The position numbers were made by a program, and so were the translations under genes. Below are positions 32,665 to 43,559 of a DNA stretch of 64,000 bases, in pieces. The notes beneath the pieces were generated by a model, which saw only the letters and a program-made list of their open reading frames with translations, was not told where the DNA came from and searched no databases. The stretch covers positions 263,353,798 to 263,417,797 of the forward strand of contig NC_134138.1 of NCBI RefSeq assembly GCF_033958435.1, written 5' to 3'. This DNA is from Carettochelys insculpta (lineage: Eukaryota; Chordata; Testudines; Carettochelyidae). Position 1 is the stretch's first letter. The number at the start of each line of letters is the position of its first letter.

Positions 32665-33311
32665 AACCGCTTCTACACTACATTCCCCTTTTGAAAGGGG
32701 AATGCAAATGAGCGAGATCAGAAAAGCAAATGAGGCACAAATTTACATACCTTGCACCTCATTTGCTTATTCTCACATGACCTCACTTCTGAAAGAGACC
32801 GCTTTTGAAACAAAAACAGCCATGTAGATGAGGTTCCTTTGAAAACAAACCCCATTGTTGAACGAACCCTTCTTCTTGAAACAAATTAGGAAGAAGGGTT
32901 CTTTTGAAAACTGGGTTTGTTTTAGAAAGAACCCCACCTCTACAGCTGTTTTTGTTTCCAACACAGTCTCAGGAGAGGGATAGCTCAGTGGCTTGAGTGT
33001 TGGCTTGCTAAACTCAGGCTTCTGAGCTCAAGCCTTGAGGAAGTCATTGAAGGATGGGGACAAACAGATACCACAGATGGTGCTGGCTCCTGCCAAGAGG
33101 GTAGGACACTGGACTAGATGATCTCCCAAGGTCCCTTCAGTTCTAGGAGATGTACACCTCCAATTACCTCTATCTTATCTTCTTCTGAAGCAAGATTGCA
33201 TGAGAATATGCAAATGAGGCATGAGCTATGTAAATCTGCACTTCATTTGCATTTCCAATTTCACTTATTTACTTTCCCCTTTCAAAAGGGGAATGTAGTG
33301 TAGATGCAGCT
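32665..33311. mobile_element. TIR DNA transposon with nested SINE
   Basis: The left end CTTCTACACTACATTCCCC and right end GGGGAATGTAGTGTAGATGC are inverted copies. Subterminal TTTTGAAAGGGGAATGCAAA is mirrored by TTTGCATTT...CTTTCAAAAG GGG. A tRNA-derived SINE is inserted at about 32974-33155. The terminal (GCA)TCTACACTA motif relates it to the other Harbinger-like families here. Confidence 0.75.
32974..33155 (+). mobile_element. tRNA-derived SINE with CR1-like tail
   Basis: The pol III promoter is visible: A box TAGCTCAGTGGC (32981-32992) and B box GAGCTCAAGCC (33024-33034). The tail GGACTAGATGATCTCCCAAG GTCCCTTC matches the CR1-like tail of turtle SINEs. Inserted inside a TIR transposon, so younger than it. 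Confidence 0.88.
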
Positions 33312-33559
33312 TTAGCGATTCAGCAAATGTACACATATTCCACGGGGCTTGGGTTTGGCCCTGTTTTGATGCAGTGTTGGGGGTGGAAGTGCAACCCAGA
33401 ACAATCCATCAAATTCAGAGGGGAAAAAGAGGAGGAGCTTTAGGGCTTGAGCCTTGAAATAAACTGAAGTCCCATGGAAAGATGCATGTTTGGTACTGCT
33501 GTAATTGGAACTGCCAGAGAAATTCAAAGGTTTCTTTCATTCAATGAAGCAGCCCATTT

Positions 33560-33990
33560 GCCACAGTGTAGTGGGGCGGTGTAGAAGGGGAGGAACCCTT
33601 CTGGGAGCTATTTTACAGTGAGCCTGGCCCCTCCCAGTCACCTGACTGGAAGTCAGGAGGTTGGGCCAGGGATATAAAAGCCTGGGCTGAGGACTCATTT
33701 GGGGCTGAGCCTCCAGAGGAGCCAGAAGATGGCTCTGTGCTCCCAGCCTGGGCAGCTGAGGCCTGTCCTGACACCCAGGGGACCCCCGCAGAACCTGTCT
33801 GCTGCAGAAGACCAGTTGGACCCTGAGGACTGACCTAAGTGCCAGCCTCAGCCTGTGCCCCACACCAGCCTGAGGCAGCACAGCCAACAGGCCACACAGA
33901 CCTCGATTGGGCTACCCAGGCCCCAACCAGACCTGGAACCCCATGAGCCCAGAAAGACCAACTGGATAAACTCATGGAAGGTAGGCAGGG
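33560..33990 (+). repeat. Promoter-bearing repeat, possibly an LTR fragment
   Basis: GATATAAAAGCCTGGG gives a good TATA box (33673-33680) downstream of an imperfect inverted repeat GTCACCTGAC/GTCAGGAGG. It is followed by a Ser/Pro/Gln-coding GC-rich segment ending at a CR1-type repeat. I recall similar sequence as repetitive in turtles but cannot name the family. Confidence 0.35.
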
Positions 33991-33994
33991 GTGT

Positions 33995-34178
33995 AAAACC
34001 AAGCTCTGACATGTCCCTAGCCTCCATTTGCCATAATCTAGGAATGGGGAATGGATCACTTGATGATTACCTGTTCTGTTCATTCCCTATGTGGCACCTG
34101 GCATTGGCAACTCTTGGGAGACAGGATATTGGACTAGATGGACCTTTGGTCTGACCCAGTATGGCCATTCTTATGTCT
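33995..34178 (+). mobile_element. CR1 3'-end fragment (second subfamily)
   Basis: ATGGATCACTTGATGATTAC, CACCTGGCATTGGCAACTC and GGACTAGATGGACCTTTGGT are characteristic of a CR1 3' UTR subfamily in turtles and birds. Confidence 0.8.
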
Positions 34179-34279
34179 CTGCTCTCTTTTTTTCTAACAG
34201 CTCTCTAGATGATGCTTGAAGTAATATGCAGGCTTCTGTGTTTAGAAATTACATTTTTTTCAGTGGCTTAGTGGCATAT

Positions 34280-34705
34280 TGTCATAGCATCACATCATAG
34301 AATAATAGAAGTGGAAGGGACCTCAAGAGATCATGAAGTCCAGTCCCCTGCACTCATGGAGGAACAAGTACCATCAAACAATCTCTGACAGATGTTTGCC
34401 TAATCTGCTCTTAAAATTCTCCAGTGATGGAGATTCCACAGTCAGTTTGTTCCAATGTTTAACCACCCTGACAGTTAGGAAGTTTTTCTTAATGTCCAAC
34501 CTGAACCTCCCTCGCTCCAATTTAAGCATATTTTTTCTTGTCTTCCAATCAGAGATTAAGGAAAATAATTTTTCTCTCTCCTCCCAATATCAGCCCTTTA
34601 GGTATTTGAAAGCTATTGTAGAATCATAGAATATTAGAACAGGAAGAGACCTCAGGAGGTCATCAAGTTCAGTTCCCTGCCCTCACAGCAGAACCAAGCA
34701 ATGCC
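34280..34705 (-). mobile_element. Two CR1 3'-UTR fragments in tandem
   Basis: 34280-34620 is a long reverse-oriented CR1 3' UTR (ATCATAGAATAATAGAAGTG at its terminus, then TTCTTAATGTCCAACCTGAA). A second terminus (ATCATAGAATATTAGAACAG) begins at about 34622. The frame at 34333-34629 is noncoding. Confidence 0.85.
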
Positions 34706-35429
34706 GTGGGCCCTTGGTGTTCCAAGTCCACATGAAACAAAGGATAAATGACTTCTGCTCTAATTGCCACCTTATTCTTATACAGCTGTCATTTTCTGCT
34801 GTGTAACCCTAATGGGTGGCAACTGTCTACAGGACACACTGACCTGTAGAACTGGCCCTGGTTGCACCCCATAGGACTAAATTCTGTCGTGAGTTACACT
34901 TCTGCAATGCCATTGAAATCAGTGAGGTTTCATGGAGTAGTTGAGGCCAGTCTGGTTAATGGTCTGCTATGGCACTATGCCAAATTGACGTTGGCCTAAA
35001 TGAGAGCAGAATTTGTCTATGCGCATGGTATGGCTGTTTTAAAAGACAAGAGCAGGAAGTTATAACGTTCCTACTTGTAAGGTCCTTAATTAACAGGCAT
35101 AAACGAATCATTAGAAAGGCAGACAAAGCACCTTAGTGACTTTCTAGGATGCTGCAGAGAGGGTTGGGCCACTCCAGACCTGCCAATGCAGAGGGGGCAC
35201 GAAACCCCCAATGCCACTCTGGGTGGCTCTGACGTGGGGGTAAGGGGGCAGCACTGAGATATGAGCAATGTTAATGGCCGACTGCCTTTGGCCTTGCCCC
35301 TTCTAGGGTTGCAGAGGTGGCCCCCCTCCCACCTTGCCCCAAGGCCTTCAGTGGCTGCTTGCTCCACTGGGCCACCCTGGCACTCCTGGAAGCTTGGCTG
35401 GTTGGTTTTTGAGTTAGTGACATTCCAAA

Positions 35430-35570
35430 GTATTCAGAGGGATAGCTGTGTTGGTCTCTAGCTTTCCAAATAACAAACAAGCCTGTAGCACCTTAAAGAC
35501 TAATGTATTTATTTATTAGGTAATAATAGCTTTTGTGAATAAGACCCACTTCCTCAGATTCCCAAGTATT
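35430..35570 (+). mobile_element. Penelope-like / fold-back family fragment
   Basis: Head TTCAGAGGGATAGCTGTGTT GGTCTCTAG, then TAGCACCTTAAAGACTAATG, then GCTTTTGTGAATAAGACCC. The minus strand reads CUGAGGA (35557-35551), a pairable stem and AAAAGC, the same hammerhead-like layout as the other copies with position N7 = G. One arm only. Confidence 0.65.
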
Positions 35571-36099
35571 GGTGTTAAACCTCTTGCTATGGCTGCTAAG
35601 TAGCTTGCAAGCCCTGCGGGGCATTGTGCAGTTTTAGAGGCAAGATAGAGTCCAAGATAGAGTCCAGTCTTGGCAAAAGCAGCCAGAGAATGTTTAATCA
35701 GGGGAGAAATAACTATATGGGCTTTGAAGGCAAAAGGTTGTTTATTTACCTTTAAAAGCCTCAGCCTTTCCTGGTCTGTTTGCTGCTTTGTTTATTGGAA
35801 TGGGTGGTTCTGGGGGTGGGTTGGTTCCTTCATCTTAGAAGCTATCGCCAGCATTTTCTAAAGGCAAAATCCCTTCCAGAGGGGGAGGAGACGATTGATT
35901 TAATTTGATCGGGGGTGTAGTGCCTGGGTGGGTGAGGGAGAGGGTCAGCCAAGGGTGTCCCGCAGCTGCTGTGGGCTGATGCTAACCCTGTGCAGGGGTC
36001 ACCAGGTCTCTGGGTGTTTGATCTGCCCTGATCTCCCTTCACAGGGGAAATGAAGCGACAGGGCCTTTGCCTCAGCACAGTGGATGCTTTGAAAAAAAT

Positions 36100-36360
36100 G
36101 TTTCAGGCAGATAATGTATCGGGTTTAATTACTCCTTAATCCTCCTGAGCGGCCTGCTGTGGAGAAATCCCCTCTGAATGGGGCAGCGCATGTGAAAAGT
36201 CTCAAGCGGGCGGAGAGGGAGGAAGAAGAATCTCTCCTCCTGTCCCCACCATCGCACGGAAGTCATCACAGTTTGGCCCAGGCTCTGTGTCTCTGACCAG
36301 TGCAATGTCAGCGCCATGCCTGGTGCTTAATTGTATGATGCTCCTGCCTTTAGACACCCC
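36100..36360. promoter_or_regulatory. Candidate conserved regulatory element
   Basis: A unique island among repeats. TTTAATTACTCCTTAATCC (36123-36141) holds a TAATTA homeodomain site and a TAATCC OTX-type site 10 bp apart. No gene. Purely motif-based; requires alignment to other amniotes. Confidence 0.25.
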
Positions 36361-36478
36361 AGTTTAGTGACTTTATTCCTCAATAAAAGAGCCCAGGGTC
36401 ACTTATTCTGCTTCCCATCTCCCTACATAGGGAGGAGTGTGAGACGTTAAGGAGACAAGGTGCAATATAGGACTCAGT

Positions 36479-37160
36479 AGCTGCGTCTACACGTGCACGC
36501 TACTTCGAAGTAGCGGCACCAACTTCGAAATAGCGCCCGTTGCGTTTACACGCGTCGGGCGTTATTTCGAAGTTAACTTCGACGTTAGGCGGTGAGACGT
36601 CGAAGTCGCTAACCTCATGAGGAGATAGGAATAGCGCCCTACTTCGACATTCAACGTCGAAGTAGGGACCGTGTAGACGATCCGCGTCCCGCAACGTCGA
36701 AATTGCTGGGTCCTCCATGGCGGCCATCAGCTGGGGGGTTGAGAGATGCTCTCTCTCCAGCCCCTGCGGGGCTCTATGGTCACCGTGGGCAGCAGCCCTT
36801 AGCCCAGGGCTTCTGGCTGCTTCTGCGGCAGCTGGGGATCTATGCTGCAGGCACAGGGTCTGCAACCAGTTGTCAGCTCTGTGTATCTTGTGTTGTTTAG
36901 TGCAACTGTGTCTGGGAGGGGCCCTTTAAGGGAGCGGCTGGCTGTTGAGTCCACCCTGTGACCCTGTCTGCAGCTGTGCCTGGCATCCCTATTTCGATGT
37001 GTGCTACTTTGACGTGTAGACGTTCCCTCGCTGCGCCTATTTCGATGTTGGGCTGAGCAACGTCGAAGTTGAACATCGACGTTACCGGCCCTGGAGGACG
37101 TGTAGACGTTATTCATCGAAATAGACTATTTCGATGTTGGCTGCACATGTAGACGTAGCC
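36479..37160 (-). mobile_element. Harbinger-like MITE, copy B (682 bp)
   Basis: Ends AGCTGCGTCTACACGTGC and GTAGACGTAGCC, flanked by AGT and CGT (2/3). Nearly identical to the nested copy at 45735-46445, differing by roughly seven substitutions plus a 29-bp deletion close to the right end. The 121-codon family frame is open on the minus strand at 36500-36865. Confidence 0.9.
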
Positions 37161-37297
37161 CGTGGGTCACAGATTCAGTTGGTCTTGGTAACAGCACCCC
37201 TTACTAGAGGGGGCTCAGCTCAGTGGGGCACAACATCCTCCTCCCCACTGCAGCTAAGTAGGGATTTGGTTATTGTATAACTAACTGAACCCACCTA

Positions 37298-37520
37298 TGG
37301 CTATGTCTATGCTAGACATGGAAGTTGACTGCCAATACACAATTGTAGCTACACCAATTGCGTAGCTAAAATTAATTTATCTCTAGTCGACTTCCATGTC
37401 TGTTCACATGGAGGAAGGTTGATGGGAGCGCTTCTCCCATTGCCCTTCCTTATTCCTCACCTCTTGCGAGGAGTACGGGGATCGATGTTGACCTCTGGGA
37501 GCGTCATCTCATGCATGCGT
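37298..37520. mobile_element. Degenerate TIR transposon, family with GTCGACTT/AGCTAAAATT
   Basis: GGCTATGTCTATGCTAGACA resembles the GGCTAYGTCTACAC termini. The internal ATTGCGTAGCTAAAATTAAT, AGTCGACTTCC and CTCTTGCGAGGAGTACGGG words recur, reverse-oriented, at about 40.98-41.27 kb. Confidence 0.55.
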
Positions 37521-38262
37521 GAAACAAAACCCCGGAAGATTGACCCTCAGCAGGTCCATCTTCCAATGTGGTGTGGCTCTAGCCTGTGCATACAAAGCCC
37601 AGCCCAACATCCAGTGATGTCCGTGGGAAGTCTGCAATGGGAGCTGGGTCAGGCCTGCAGCAACTAGCATTGTGCAATTAAATACGGGGTTCTACAGAGG
37701 CAGATTGATGGTCTCTCCATATGTTGCTGATATAATTAGCAACGCACAATAGAACTTCACATCATCTGAGAGTGGAAGTCGCTTTCCCCCAGTTCTTCCC
37801 TTTAGTTTGTCTGTCTGTCTGTCTCTGCCCTTTAGCTTTAGGGCCTATCCCTCTGTTTGCATTCTATATCCTGCTTTTTGTAAGGGCTTTGGAGAAGGAA
37901 ATATTTTTTCTCTCTCAGTAGGAGCTTCTGATTTTTACATAAGACTATTGCAGGAGGGTATGTGGGATGAGAGACAAAAGGGACCCTGTTCAGATGGAGG
38001 AGAGAGCTGGCAGAAGCACAAGACTGGGTGTCATAGATCAGCGTTTCTTGAACTTTCTGAGACTGCTGTGCACCAACTAATAATATTTTTTATGTGGAAC
38101 ACCTATGAAAATTTCCTTCAAAAAATTGGTGTCAGACTAAAAACAACCAACTAACAATGTGCTGACTTATTCTGGGTCCCATGGGTGCACATGGGGTTTG
38201 ATACAGCAGGGGGGGTGGATGGCCCAGGACCGACCACCCCACCGCTATAGCAGCCTTATATA

Positions 38263-38524
38263 GGCTGTGTCTACACGTGCCCCAAACTTCGAAATGGCCA
38301 TGCAAATGGCCATTTCGAAGTTTACTAATGAAGCGCTGAAATGCATATTCAGCGCTTCATTAGCATGCGGGCGGCAGCCGCGCTTCGAAATTGACGCTCC
38401 TTGCCGCCGCGTGGCGCGTCCAGACGGGGCTCCTTTTCGAAAGGATGCTGCCTACTTCTAAGTCCCCTTATTGGGAATAATTTGCATGGCCATTTCAAAG
38501 TTTGGGGCACGTGTAGACGTAGCC
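38263..38524. mobile_element. Harbinger-like MITE, unrelated interior, shared termini (262 bp)
   Basis: TIRs of about 45 bp: GGCTGTGTCTACACGTGCCC C... versus the inverse of GGGGCACGTGTAGACGTAGC C. Flanks are ATA and CTA. The interior has further palindromes (ACTTCGAAATGGCC ... GGCCATTTCGAAGT; GAAGCGCTGAAATGCATATT C...) and shares only the outer 17 bp with the 711-bp family. Confidence 0.85.
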
Positions 38525-38790
38525 CTAGTGTAGCAGCAATATGTGATTCAGTGTATCTACTTTAAAACCTGGGTTTCCACAGTATTATGGGTACCAGGAA
38601 CAATAACACTCTGATTGTGAACACCACAATGCTCTGTAGCTGTTCTAAGTCCCAATAATTCTCTATACAGCCCCAGCTAGTCCAGCTAGTGGTATTTACC
38701 GATAGTGACTGATTCATTTATTCGTAACTACAACTACTTAACACTTGTCTTATACATATATTTATTTATTTGGCATAGGCTAAACACTAG

Positions 38791-39447
38791 GGCTACGTCT
38801 ACACGTGCAGCCAACATCGAAATAGCTTATTTCGATGTTGCGACATCGAAATAGTCTATTTCGATGAATAACGTCTACACGTCCTCCAGGGCCGGCAACG
38901 TCGATGTTCAACTTCGACGTTGCTCAGCCCAACATCGAAATAGGCGCAGCGAGGGAACGTCTACACGTCAAAGTAGCACACATCGAAATAGGGATGCCAG
39001 GCACAGCTGCAGACAGGGTCACAGGGCAGACTCAACAGCAAGCCGCTCCCTTAAAGGGCCCCTCCCAGACACAGTTGCACTACACAACACAAGATCCACA
39101 GAGCTGACAACTGGTTGCAGACCCTGTGCCTGCAGCATAGATCCCCAGCTGCCGCAGAAGCAGCCAGAAGCCCTGGGCTAAGAGCTGCTGCCCACGGTGA
39201 CCATAGAGCCCCGCAGGGGCTGGAGAGAGAGCATCTCTCAACCCCCCAGCTGATGGCCGCCATGGAGGACCCAGCAATTTCGACGTTGCGGGACGCGGAT
39301 CGTCTACACAGTCCCTACTTCGACGTTGAACGTCGAAGTAGGGCGCTATTCCTATCTCCTCATGAGGTTAGCGACTTCGACGTCTCGCCGCCTAACGTCG
39401 AAGTTGGTGCCGCTACTTCGAAGTAGCGTGCACGTGTAGACGCAGCT
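38791..39447 (+). mobile_element. Harbinger-like MITE, copy C (657 bp)
   Basis: GGCTACGTCTACACGTGCAG at the left and GTGTAGACGCAGCT at the right. 3-bp duplication TAG (38788-38790 and 39448-39450). It lacks a 54-bp in-frame segment present in the outer copy at 46.9 kb, so 657 + 54 = 711, the full family length. The family frame is therefore 103 instead of 121 codons (39115-39426). Confidence 0.9.
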
Positions 39448-39849
39448 TAGGTTACATATAGCTGTATATAATTACATGTGACTTACCAATAACATCCAGT
39501 GCTCCCATATCTTACCAACAACTACGTTACAGCGGCCCTTCAAGTTAGAGATACGGCTTGGTTGGGACCTTTCATGGTGGTGACGTCCAGGTGATCAGGC
39601 CGCGGTCTGCTGTGTGAACTGGAAGTTGCTAGCCTCGGCCTAGTGTCCAGGAGCCCACACCCTTGTCCCTGCTAAATCACCTTTTATACTGTTTCTTAAC
39701 TGGGGGTTCAATACCTGGCCAATTAAAGCATTTGTTACCTAATTTGGCCTTTCTATCCTCCCGGCCTGTCAGAACATGTTACAAGATTTCCTCTGTTCTT
39801 GGTCATTTTCCGAACCTCCCCCCAGGACCCTCTGATATTGCACAACCAA

Positions 39850-39958
39850 GATGTTCTCTTTGGGGGGCTTCCAGCTACTTGCCCCAGCTGTTCTCTTTGG
39901 GGACTTACTATCTACTTGTCAGGATGTTCTCTTTGGGGACTCTCCAACTACTTGTCAA
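39850..39958 (+). repeat. Three-copy tandem repeat, 35-38-bp unit
   Basis: GATGTTCTCTTTGGGG...CTACTTGYC recurs starting near 39850, 39888 and 39923. The middle unit is the least regular. No coding significance seen. Confidence 0.8.
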
Positions 39959-40769
39959 CTTTCTGATTTCTTTCTCCTGTCCTGGCTTCAGACCTTCCTG
40001 TCGTTGTATGATAGCGTTCCAAGATGGAGTGTATGGTCATTCTGCCTTGCGAGTGAGGCCCGGCCACCAGGTGCTCGTGCTCCCACACCAACCCACCCCC
40101 CACCCAGCAATATATACAGTAAAAATAAAATGAAGTAATTTAATCAGGTGTCATAGCAATGAAGTAGTAAGAGTGTATCTGGTTTTAATAACAGAAAACA
40201 TATACAATATATACCATCAGTGTACGATATCACAAGAGGGTCAGACACTGGCGGCACACCTGCAAGTTGTTCACAGAACACCAGTGTTCTGCGGAACAGT
40301 TTAAAAAACAGTGTCATAGATTGTGTTCCTCACTTCCTGTCCCCAAACCTCCTTTTAAAACACTTATTGACATCTGCCCCACACAAACTCCCTCTTACTT
40401 CACTACTTCAGGGCGGATTATATTTGATTGGAAGTGATGAATTGGGAGGCTGCGATGAGATATAATAAAATGGCTGCTAAAGAATGGATCTCACACTTTA
40501 GAATATTTCCCACCCTCTTATTTTTCTTGCAGCCTCACTTTGCCCATTTTTGGAACCTCAGCAGAGTGAAGGCAGCAGAGTGAAGGCTACGTTTTCAGTG
40601 ACGGCCTATTTCCTCCTTCCAAATGGACTTTGTTATGTCTCTGGCTGTAATTCCCTGAATGTACATGTCAAAGGCATTTAAATGAAAATAGACAAAGTAC
40701 AGTATTCACAGTCAATTAAGGGTCAGTCTTCTAGGGTTTGATTTCAAATGCCTGTGAGAGACTCATGAA

Positions 40770-41275
40770 ATCAAAGGGGATATCTCTACTTACAGGAAGA
40801 TTGCTGTGCTGCAATCAATCTTTTGGAGTTCGATTTTGCCATGTGTGTGAAGGCACAGCAAAATCTATCTCTCTGGGCTCATCTGTCAACCCTGGTACTC
40901 CACACTATTGCATGGAGTAAGGGATGTTGGCCCAAGCCCAAAGAGCCCTGATCTCAGCAAGGGCAGAAAGTCAATTCTGACATGGTGATTCTAGCTATGC
41001 TAACAGCATAGCTAGAATTGTGTACCTGGGATCGACTTTGTTCCCTAGTATACACCAGGCTGAACTCTCTGGTGTTGGCCGTCGACCCCTGTACTCCTCA
41101 GTATTGCGAGGAGTAAGGGAGGTAGACAGGAGAGGTTTCCCCATTAACCTCCATCTGTGAAGACAGCCAGGTAAGTTAATTGTTGATAAGTCGATTCTAG
41201 CTATGCAATTGCTGTAGCTAGAATTGTGTATCTAGAATTGACTTACCTGTCTAGTGAAGACTTGCCCTCAGTGTA
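40770..41275. mobile_element. Degenerate TIR transposon related to 37.3 kb
   Basis: Contains GATTCTAGCTATGC / GCATAGCTAGAATTG palindromes, ACTCCTCAGTATTGCGAGGA GTAAGGG and CTAGTGAAGACTTGCCCTC. The interior order is the reverse of the 37298-37520 copy. Ends uncertain. Confidence 0.5.
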
Positions 41276-41299
41276 GAAACAGCAGAACATTAGATCACT

Positions 41300-42724
41300 T
41301 CACTTGCACCTTGGTGTTACCCTGAGTCTCATAGAATTACAGAACTGTGATCATTATTTAAAAATACACGCAATATAAAACTACATTTGTACATCTCATC
41401 TCTCATAGTTTCTCTCTGATATTCCATCAGCCAAGCTTTTGTCTCACTTATATTGGATAAATTCACAGTACATCTCTCAGTACTGATTTGGATCTCACAT
41501 GAGCTGACATAAAAATGGGTATAACCACACTAGTTCAAATGGGTTAGACTTAACTCAAAGTAACACACCAAGGGAACAACCTGGCCTTGTATTTGTACTA
41601 ACAATAAAACGCCTTTTTTATTCTGAGAGACAAAACCAGAAGCCACTCTACTCACTGCAAGATGCCCGTCTAGCTCTTGGTTGTATGGATAGTATCCTAA
41701 TAAGCATCATTTCAACTAGTGTTTCTATAGATTAAAATGATACAATAATTCCAGGCACTGGTTACTTTTATATCTATATCGAGATCTATATCTAATTCCT
41801 TTTTATTTCAAATTACATCAGGCCCAGTGTAATTAGTTTATGGTGACTGTGGTTTGCATCGGGGAGGGACAAAACGTTCCCTAGATATTTTCAAGCCCTG
41901 CAATAACGCCAGTAGGAGCTTGTAGTAGGGGATCTGCAGACTTCCAATAAAATTAACCTGGGACTGCCTCTTGAGGCTCCATTGGCTTTAAGTCACAGAC
42001 TAAGCAAGGCATGCTAATGACACATGGAAGAAAAAAAGATAACAATGACCAAAACATGTCCCAAGGTAATATAAACCACCAGTCAGAATTTTTTCTCTCT
42101 GTATCTGCCCATAACAATGAAATCTCTCCAGTCTTGGAGAAAAACTTGAGGTGCCTAAAATATGTGACATGAGCCAGATTACCTGTGAGGCACATGCACA
42201 AAATAGGCATTTACTGAGCCAGAAAAATCCCGAGTCTTGTATGCAAATTGCAAGAGCTGGGAAGTCATAGAGTTGTATTACTCACTCAGAGTAGTGGGGA
42301 CCCTCAAGGTCAGGTTAATGGGCTCTGCCAAGAAAAAGGAATACTGTTGTGATAATGTTGCTAAACAGCTTTATGTTGGATTATGTGACTAAATGGGATG
42401 TTGCCATCACAAAATTAATCATGTTTCTGCAGGCAAAATACAGAACAATTCATTTAGGACGCAGAAGATATTTTACTTCTTATGTCAAAGCATGCTGCTA
42501 CCAGAGGTCCTATTGATTCAAAATTATCTGTGGCCTCTTGCTCCTTGGAAATTGCAGATCTTGGGTCTGCAACTGGGCCAGGGAATGGAAGCCCTTGTTT
42601 GATATTGTCTTTGCGGAGGCCTGACTATAAAAAGCACAAGAAGATGACCTGGGTGTGAAGATATAAATGACTGAGATACTGAAATTAAGAGTTTTTCTCT
42701 TGTAGAAAGCATGTAACCCATATA
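41300..42724. other. Intergenic, nothing recognised
   Basis: AT-rich unique sequence with short frames only. No repeat family or RNA gene seen. Confidence 0.5.
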
Positions 42725-42816
42725 CTGTCACATGTATGAGAGAGGTAGCCGTGTTAGCCTGTATCTTCGAGAACAACAAGAAGTCCTGTGGCACTGTATA
42801 GATTAACAGATATTTT

Positions 42817-42859
42817 GGAGTATAAGCTTTTGTGGGCAAAGACCCGCTTCATCAGAATC
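42817..42859 (-). ncRNA. Hammerhead ribozyme-like motif (degenerate), left arm
   Basis: The minus strand reads CUGAUGA (42855-42849), stem II GCGGG...CCCAC, then AAAA in place of GAAA, then GCUU. The CACGAAA to CACAAAA change fits CpG decay. Closing stem I is weak in this copy. Likely inactive. Confidence 0.45.
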
Positions 42860-43384
42860 ATGAGTGGGAGGGTGGTTTCAGAGGGGTATTTCAAGAGTGG
42901 GGTCCCAGTAAAAGGGAGGGTCAGATTCTTTATGTAAAAGAATAAGTGGACATAAATCAGACATCAGGAACGGTAACGTACAGAAGCCTGTGGGGAACAC
43001 TTCAATCTCCCTGGACACTCAGTACCAGATTTAAGGGTGACAGTCCTGAAACAAAGAAATTTCAAAAATCAAATGAAGAGAGAAATCTCTGAGCTGCAAT
43101 TTATTTGTCAACTTGACTCCATTAATCAAGGATTAAACAGAGACTGGGAGTGGCTCACACCTTACAAAAGGAGCTTCTCTGCCCTAGATGTTAACATCGC
43201 CACATTAGACTGACAATGGGCCATATCCCCCCCGTCTTATCTGACCTGTTTTTTCCTCTCTTCTTTCATACTACTGATAATGGACCTTTTCCACCCTGAC
43301 TGAATAGACCTTATCAGCTCTGGCCCTCCCTTTTACTGGGACACCACTCCTTAAATACGCCTCTGAAACCACCCGCTCACTCAT

Positions 43385-43423
43385 GCATCTGATGAAGCGG
43401 GTCTTTCTCATGACAGCTTACAC
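43385..43423 (+). ncRNA. Hammerhead ribozyme-like motif (degenerate), right arm
   Basis: GCAT then CTGATGA (43389-43395), AGCGGG as stem II 5' side, a damaged 3' side, GACA (43412-43415) in place of GAAA, then GCTT. The core is recognisable by position but broken in stem II and the GAAA box. Confidence 0.4.
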
Positions 43424-43559
43424 TCCAAAATATCTGTTCATCTATGAGGTGCCACAGGACCTCTTGTCTGTCACATGTAGAGGCCCCTAGATCTCTTACA
43501 TAAAGTCTGAGTATGAATGAGTCTCAAAGCCAGATGGCTTTATTTTTCTGCCCTCCCCC

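Larger units (their letters stand above)
42737..43467 (+). mobile_element. Long fold-back element (731 bp), Penelope-like, 12-bp target duplication
   Basis: Flanked by identical 12-bp direct repeats CTGTCACATGTA (42725-42736 and 43468-43479). The head TGAGAGAGGTAGCCGTGTT is followed by an arm of about 100 bp (AGAAGTCCTGTGGCAC ... AGCTTTTGTGGG) that returns inverted at 43378-43465. The interior of about 500 bp is unique-looking, without an ORF. Each arm carries a hammerhead-like core. A 12-bp duplication excludes hAT (8), Harbinger (3), mariner (2) and piggyBac (4) insertion and fits target-primed retrotransposition. Confidence 0.8.

Noticed and set aside
32977..33050. Functional tRNA gene
   Set aside because: A and B boxes are present, but the body cannot form a full cloverleaf and continues into a CR1-like SINE tail.
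38034..38145. Another hAT copy starting CAGCGTTTCTTGAAC
   Set aside because: The left end resembles a hAT TIR, but I could not find a matching right end or duplication.
42737..43467. hAT or Tc1/mariner assignment for the fold-back family
   Set aside because: Two copies have exact 12-bp duplications and one an 11-bp duplication, not 8 bp or TA.
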